A DNA stretch of 47,396 bases from Calocera cornea HHB12733 (taxonomy: Eukaryota; Basidiomycota; Dacrymycetes; Dacrymycetales; Dacrymycetaceae). Numbering within the stretch: the stretch's first letter is position 1; each line of letters opens with the position of its first letter. Under the pieces are notes generated by a model. The model had not been told where the DNA came from, did not search any database, and saw only the letters and a program-made list of their open reading frames with translations. Made by a program: the position numbers and the translations under genes. Below, in pieces: positions 42,005 to 47,396 of the stretch. The DNA is taken from NCBI GenBank assembly GCA_001632435.1, contig KV424113.1:1-47396 (forward strand). Direction: 5' to 3'.

Positions 42005-44771
42005 CTACTTCTGAGGGGCAGTAAGCCATTTAGGATCAACAGGAAGGAGGGGGGGGGAAATGGAGAAGGGCCCATTGGCAGGAATCTCGAGGGTGATCTT
42101 CAAGACGCGGAAGCCTTGATCAGCCGGGTTCGGGTGGAGCTCCCAGACCGAGTTCTGGCCATTGGTGAACCTCAGGACGGCGCGTCCTTTGCAATCGTGG
42201 CGGCACCTGAAGTGATAGGCCCCCTCGGCAGTCTTCTTGTTGAACTCCATCACCAGGCCGCACTTCGGGCAGTCCAAGTCGTGCTCGTTGCCCGTGAGAT
42301 TCCTGGATGGGGCCCCCCAAGTGTACCGGAAGCCCACACCGCCAGCGCCAAACACAAATATGTCGAGTCCAAAGAGCGGGTTGGAGAGCTCTTTGTCATA
42401 GCCCTTGAGGATCGCCTGCTCTTCAGGTTGTCCATTGCGATAGAAGCTGCGCATGAACTTGGCCAACCACATCTCTGCCACGCGCTGGGAATTGAAGGTG
42501 TTGGCGGTAAACGCAACCACTGTCTTGAAACCGCCACTGGAAGCAAGTTTAAGTACACTTCTTAGAGAAGAGATACTTTACTTACGTGCACTCCTTCACA
42601 GAGGGCAAAGCCTGCAACACCATACCACTGCACGTGAGGAGTACCAGGGTCGACTCCACGCAGACATCCAAGGGCTTCACTGCTCCCAGGACCGCAGTAC
42701 AGATCTGGAATTGCAATTAGATTACCCAGTTCTCCAGCATGAAATAAGAGGAACTTACCTGTATGGGCGTTCCATACTTATGGTACTTGTCGCCCTTGTT
42801 GTACAACAGCTTGCCATCACCGTCGTTGCTGTGCACATCGACTACCATGAGGATGTGAAAGTTCTTCTTGTAGCTGTCCCATGTCATAAGTAACTTTCTT
42901 TGTCAGAGGAAAGAAGACACTTACTACTTGGTAACTTTGGAGACTAGCTCTGCGATGTACCTCTGGATGTCACCCAAGCCGTGACTTTCCCTCGACGCCG
43001 GAGCAGCATTCGACGACCACGTAGTACGATTGCTTTCCAGCACAACATCCACCCAATGAGCACGATGGGACTACAGGCATTTAGATAGGACACCAGCATG
43101 TGCAACAAACTTACCACTTTGGAAGACATGTACGTCTCCCCCAAGTAGCCCTTCACAATCTTCGAAGACAAGTCGGACATGCTGAACTTGTCCTTCTCCT
43201 GCCAGTGCACCATGACGACAATGATCGGCTCCGCACGGACAGGGTCTTGAGACCATGCTTGCATGGTGCCATTGTAGTTGTACTGTGAAATGTAAGTACC
43301 TTACTTGAGAGGCAGAAAAGGTACTTACATCCGGACGCCTATCCAAGACATCCTTGTAGCACTTCACACAGAGGACTCCGCCAGGGCGCTGAGCCTGCTC
43401 TCTGGTCACCGAAGCACATCCACGGCCACCCTCTGTGTTGATGCAGAAAATGCGGCCGCACCCCTCACAGTCCACTAGAGCGGCAGCCTGAAAGCTGCCC
43501 CTGCAAACAGAACAATGCTGAGAGATAGTAAGCATCTAGTTTTTTCTCCTTGCACAGGGACTTACCGTCAAGGGTTTGAACCGTGCCTGAGGAGCCCCCA
43601 GAAGGTCCATCGCCGCTTTTCCCGAAGAGACGGAATTCCCAACTTTCCCATTCTCGAACAGATCATGCCTGTCCATAGCCATGATCTCCCGGACTTCTAC
43701 CGGCCAGAGGTCAGACACAACATTCTTGTTGTTGCGCCAGTACGTGTAGATCAGAGCCTTGGCGTTGGTACTAGGATACAAGTCAGCTTTCTCCTTGGGT
43801 AATGTTGAGACACTTACCTCAGAACATCATGGGTCACGGTCCAGTACCTCCACAGACCACTGGCAGACTCTGGAGATCCGGCCTGGTACGCTTTGATCCA
43901 GGCATCCCTCTCATTCTCCTCCGCGTAGGCCGCCTCAGCCGCGGCATTCTCGTCCTCCCAAACAACAGTGTAGCAGAGCTCCCGGGACTATGAAGAGGTT
44001 AGCTCAAATCACTTTATGAAGAGTGTCATCACATACCGCAGGAGTGGGTCCAGGGCGCCAGAAGTGTCCCGTAATGTCGAGCACCTCAAACTCCTCATCA
44101 TCCCCCTCATAGTGCTCCTCCATGTTGGGATTCTCCGCGAGGTTTCCACGGCGTTCCTTCTTGTACTCTTTGAAGAGTGTCTCCAAGATGAACCGAGAGT
44201 AGCCAGGAAGCTTGCATCTGCCAATGCTGTCAGCAAACTGCAGGATACAAATAAATACCTTCAGCTTACGCGTCGGCCCAGCTCTTCTCCCTGACCACGA
44301 GATCTCCATTGATGAAGCGATATCGGCAGTCTTCCATTGTCCAGTCCTGCAAACAAGTCAGTTACTTCTTTTGGGAGGGAAGAAAACAAATCTCACCTGA
44401 ACATTCGCCGGGATATCAGCAGGGTTCTCCGCTCCATGAACAATGTCAACAAGGGCGGGGTTATCCATGCGACCCTCCCTGCGATTCATGTACAGCTGCC
44501 AGTACTTCTGCTGGGGGAGCCACACCCAGCGACGCCCAGCAACAGCAGGAGGGCGGTCATCGGGATCAGTGTACCTGGGCTCCCTGTAGCCCTTGAATAC
44601 ATGGTTGCTGTCCGTCATCTTCGTATGATCCGGATTGACCTGAGTAGGACCAATCGCAACGCTCCTCTTCGGCAGGGCCAGGGCGGGGTAGTCAGCTGGG
44701 CGGGCATCCACAGGCACACCAGGAGGATGTCCACGACCACGACCACGACCACGGATACCACGGGGAGGCAT
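42005..44771 (-). CDS. zinc-finger protein with possible CHAT-like protease region (gene I)
   Basis: The start at 44771 (MPPRGIRGRGRGRG) begins about 11 exons with clean GTAAGT-type donors; the stop is at 42005. A middle exon (about 43510-43330) has HCSVC, CEGCGRIFC and LCVKC, a PHD/RING-like zinc-binding pattern. The following exons encode IIVVMVHWQEKDKF, then HILMVVDVHSNDGDGKLL (42895-42830) and LVLLTCSGMV (near 42620), then FKTVVAFTANTF and MRSFYRNG. The order His in an H-S-N-D-G turn, then a strand ending in L-T-C-S-G, then a TVVAFTA strand and F-Y is that of CHAT/caspase-like peptidases, but this is my inference from spacing. The last exon adds a second zinc ribbon (CPKCG, CRHDC). One intron near 42900 is only about 30 nt. 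Exon edges are approximate. Confidence 0.65.
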
Positions 44772-44874
44772 AGTCGACCAGTGAGCAGGGGAATGGTAAG
44801 TCGAGATGGCCGTTAGCTAGCAAAGATAATCAACATCACCACGAGGCAGGCACGGGGTATAAAGGCGCCGAACG

Positions 44875-45059
44875 ACGGAAGCAGAATCACTTCTGTGATG
44901 GGAGCATAATTGCCCTCCTTCCGGAAGTAACTTACTCTATAGACGGAAGCAACGTGCTGGAACGGAAGTATTTTTTTGGGTGAGCGGAAGCATATATATT
45001 TCCAACGGAAGCATTTATATTTCCGTAGGAAGCAGATATACTTCCGCCGGAAGCAAATC
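44875..45059 (+). repeat. right array of the CGGAAGCA motif
   Basis: About eight copies or near-copies of CGGAAGCA (near 44876, 44925, 44944, 44962, 44983, 45005, 45027 and 45048), several paired with TATATTTCC or ATACTTCC to make small dyads. It lies just upstream of the start of gene I and so could also act in its promoter. Confidence 0.8.
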
Positions 45060-45118
45060 TGCCCCCTCAGCGCGACGCGACGCGGCTCGGATGCAAACAC
45101 CTCTCTCTCTCGTTCCAC

Positions 45119-45152
45119 CACCATCCCTGTTGCGCTCGCAACAGGGATGGTG
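45119..45152. repeat. 34-bp near-perfect palindrome
   Basis: The arm 45119-45134 (CACCATCCCTGTTGCG) is exactly complementary to 45137-45152, with a 2-nt centre. It is the right-hand counterpart, by position not sequence, of the palindrome at 41621. Confidence 0.9.
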
Positions 45153-45218
45153 TAAGTAAGTAACTAATAAACCTTTTCTTTAGGTTTTTGGACACCTGTT
45201 CCCCCTCCTCTGGGCGAG

Positions 45219-45637
45219 CATGGCATGTCCGTCTCGTCCGCAGGTGGGGGGTAGAGGTTGTGGAAGAGCGCAGGGCTTGTCCCTCCCTCTTTCGCACCTC
45301 AAACAGGATGATACTTGGTGGGGGCGCGCATGGCTTGTCCGTCGCGTCCCCTTCTGGCATTGTATATGCGCGCAGGGCTTGTCCCTCGCACATATACATG
45401 CATTTGCATGCATATATGGGCGCTGGGGGCTATGGCCGGTGGCAGGACATGCATGGCATGTCCGTCATGTCTTTGCCACCGGCCGGATGAATGGGGAGCG
45501 CAGGGCTTGTCCCTCGTAACCCTGCAGTCCTTCCCAGCGCCTATCTCACCCCCCCTGCCCCGCCCACACATGGCTTGTCCGTTGTGGGTGACGAGCAGGG
45601 GTTTGGTCCCTGACTTGGTGCAGGGCGTGTCCCTCGC
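45219..45637. repeat. strictly alternating two-type repeat array
   Basis: Eight copies of a short repeat alternate between type X (ATGGC-T/A-TGTCCGT) and type Y (CAGGGCTTGTCCCTC). Approximate starts are 45219 X, 45270 Y, 45329 X, 45371 Y, 45451 X, 45500 Y, 45569 X, 45620 Y. Spacers of 30-60 bp differ in sequence. No long coding frame spans it convincingly. Confidence 0.8.
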
Positions 45638-45659
45638 CGAGTCATGGGCCAAGTGAGAT

Positions 45660-45873
45660 CTCCCCCTTGGGGAGCTGAGCCCGCCGCCGCCGCCCGAGGA
45701 CGTCCTCCTCCCCGACGTCTCCCCTCTTTCCCTCGGTATCGAGACTGCTGCTGGTGTCATGCTGCCTCTGACGGTGAGGATCATGACACCAGCGCCCACA
45801 GCAGCTTCCCCTCCTCCTCCTGGGGAAGCTGCTGAGCTGACGAGGAGCGGGCGTCTTGTCGCCCCTCCTCGTC
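45660..45873. repeat. cluster of five perfect hairpins or palindromes
   Basis: CTCCCC/GGGGAG at 45660-45674; palindrome GAGGACGTCCTC at 45696-45707; GCTGGTGTCATG (45750-45761) with CATGACACCAGC (45782-45793); CAGCAGCTTCCCC (45799-45811) with GGGGAAGCTGCTG (45822-45834); and 45839-45873, a 14-bp stem (GACGAGGAG plus GGGCG) with one bulged base. None ends in a U tract. Confidence 0.85.
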
Positions 45874-46010
45874 ATTACAGTAGTATACAGTAGCTTAGTT
45901 AGATACTCTGTATTATGGGACGCGGCCCCCTCCGCTTTCTAAAACAAGATAATAAAATAATATTTTATATTGATCATGTGCCTAAGGGACGCCAACAAAG
46001 TGAAGACGTA

Positions 46011-46034
46011 AAGATTGCCGTTTTAGGCAATCTT
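46011..46034. repeat. 9-bp hairpin upstream of gene J
   Basis: AAGATTGCC (46011-46019) and GGCAATCTT (46026-46034) are perfect complements around GTTTTA. It lies 138 bp before the start of gene J. Confidence 0.75.
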
Positions 46035-46171
46035 CATTCATCGGACCCGAAACGGGGGATCCGAGTCCCGATCATCAAAATGTTTTTCGCCAGTCCTTCA
46101 GGTGCTTCTCGCTTCTCCACTCCCTTCTTTCCTTCTCACCCACCGCCTTCTCAACTTCCTTCAGCACTACA

Positions 46172-47396
46172 ATGCCATCTTCTTCTCAACATATCGATGT
46201 TGAGTTTGTTCTTGGCCTGTACCCAGCCGGAACTCGCCCTACTCTCTTCACCCCTCATTGTGGAGTGTGTAACAAAGCGCTCCCGGCGGAGGTCTGCCGA
46301 GATTCGACTGGCCACAAACCTGCCAACTTTGGCCGGATCATGGGCAGGGTATGTGGTTAGCTGCTTCATGATTCTCACTCTTAAGTCCTATAACAGTGCA
46401 AGCCCCATATCAATTATTGGGATCCTGCCCAACCCAACAAAAGGGGATTCACCTGGATCACAGAGACCCCGCCCATTACCGTGCAGACACTGCTTCGGGA
46501 GACGCTAAACTCCAATGGCACCAGACAGCCGAGCCCTACAACAATGGGTACTCAAGTGGGAGGGAGTGTTGGAGGGGGGAATTGCCCTGAGACCAACTGT
46601 AGAGCACGGAGGAAGCAAGGCTGTTACTTCGGCTCCTGCAAAGTCCACTGCCAAGCAAAGCAGCACTTCCTTGGAGTTATCTGCGAGGCACAGAGGCATG
46701 CCATCAGCCGGGTTGCTCCTCAACAGCCTATCCAAGCAATGGAGTCACCCCCTCTCCTAAACAGAAGGCCTCACACTCCTGTGCCCGCTCTGCCTCAGCC
46801 TCAAACCACCGGGCAAACTGGCCCTGCTCGACCCACTCAGGCTTTCCACGGCCCCTCGACTCTTGGTACACGCGTCGACAACCCGGGCTACCTTGGTCTC
46901 TCAGGGCAATCAACTCCCAGTCGACAGGAACAACGTCGACAAGAGGAAGAAGAGGCACGCAGTGAGAGGGAGCGGCTTGCACGTCGTTTCTCGATTGTGG
47001 GCATAGAGAAGGCAAGAGAGCCATTTCCTTGCATGCTACCTCATGAAGATCTGACCATCCTGTAGGATGACAGCACTCGCCATGAGGGCATTGAAGGCAC
47101 GCTCTGTTCGAAGGGTCTGACGACTTCAGTCAGCAAATGGCCCGCCTACTTGCAGAAGATCCTTGCAAGCGAGTACCCCGGGAGGGACTATCTCGAGGTC
47201 TTCATCCTCTCAGCGGGGCGTTGGGCCACGTATCAGCATGACGCCTCCATAGAGATCAAGCGTGAAGATGTGATCTTCTTCCGGCATGTTGGTGTTGCCA
47301 AAACCCATCCTGCTGTAGCCACAGCAATGGCAGAACACCGCGCAGTCACCCTTCCACAAGATCTACGTCGTGGAGCCGCATGCAGCACCCCCATCG
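46172..47396 (+). pseudogene. GRF-zinc-finger protein, interrupted and truncated by window end (gene J)
   Basis: Exon 1 (46172-46348) and exon 2 (from 46397) join in phase 0. The product contains CGVCNKALPAEVC, then N-F-G-R, a Cys and FTWI: the CxxC...N-x-G-R...C...F-x-W pattern of GRF zinc fingers, which bind single-stranded nucleic acid in other proteins. A second Cys/His cluster (CPETNCRARRKQGC, CKVHC) follows, then a Pro/Gln-rich linker and a charged segment (RQEEEEARSERERLARR). TAG at 47063-47065 interrupts the frame, which then stays open to the window end (YLEVFILSAGRWATY, VIFFRHVGVAK). Either the TAG is a nonsense mutation, for which Trp is a plausible ancestral residue, or it belongs to an intron. 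Proteins of this kind are numerous in Agaricomycete genomes and often lie among transposons. Confidence 0.55.

Noticed and set aside
45219..45637. CRISPR-like array
   Set aside because: Eukaryotic context, short imperfect cores of two types, uneven spacers and no associated genes.
45660..45873. Rho-independent-type terminators
   Set aside because: No U tract follows any stem and the genome is fungal.

Overview
The window looks like nuclear DNA from a filamentous basidiomycete, probably an Agaricomycete. Genes on both strands are broken by many short introns (about 41-60 nt, GT..AG). Recognisable housekeeping genes are eukaryotic: a Ptc7-type protein phosphatase, an isochorismatase-fold hydrolase, a UCH-family deubiquitinase and a mitochondrial-type membrane protein. 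The transposons are fungal, including a hAT element with a BED finger. Exon boundaries were read by eye from splice signals, phase and comparison between paralogues; no RNA evidence was available. Layout: 1-1027 holds no supported gene. 1028-8339 is a cluster of small secreted cysteine-containing proteins (three copies plus a relic, one copy inverted), with a 2.85-kb hAT transposon between copies 3 and 4. 8416-9410 is a fold-back element with a smaller PIF/Harbinger-like MITE nested inside. 9601-19018 holds three tandem paralogues (A, B, C) of an unrecognised C-terminally membrane-anchored family. Its extramembrane part is a chain of about 120-180-residue modules, one per exon, separated by phase-1 introns. 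A looks intact (8 exons, 1173 aa); B carries a 2-nt deletion and C several stops and a shift. A relic of the secreted-protein family lies between A and B, so a composite unit was duplicated. 19712-31577 alternates two more paralogous families: F1 and F2 (coiled coil plus a Myb/SANT-like C-terminus, with a SUMO-interaction-like motif in F1), and D and E (a novel N-terminal domain, a long coiled coil and an acidic Gly-rich tail). An isochorismatase-like gene and an orphan (G) sit among them. 31770-40285 is the more conserved GC-rich part: PTC7, a mitochondrial TPR-like protein, an 8-TM protein, and a UCH gene broken by a 293-bp inverted-repeat element and also lacking the catalytic Asp. 40626-41557 is F3, a third member of the F family with a premature TGA. 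41621-45152 is an unusual unit: an 11-exon minus-strand gene with a PHD/RING-like finger and a possible CHAT (caspase-like) protease region, bracketed by inverted arrays of the motif CGGAAGCA and by a 32-34-bp palindrome on each side. 45219-46034 is an alternating repeat array followed by a cluster of hairpins. 46172 to the end is a GRF-zinc-finger gene that runs off the window. Functionally, a short run of ordinary genes lies beside a region dominated by gene birth and death: four lineage-specific families, each with intact and decaying copies, and at least four mobile insertions. The best candidates for undescribed biology are the phase-1 modular membrane family (A/B/C), the D/E family with shared upstream and 3' elements, and the finger/CHAT-like gene inside the palindrome-bounded unit.
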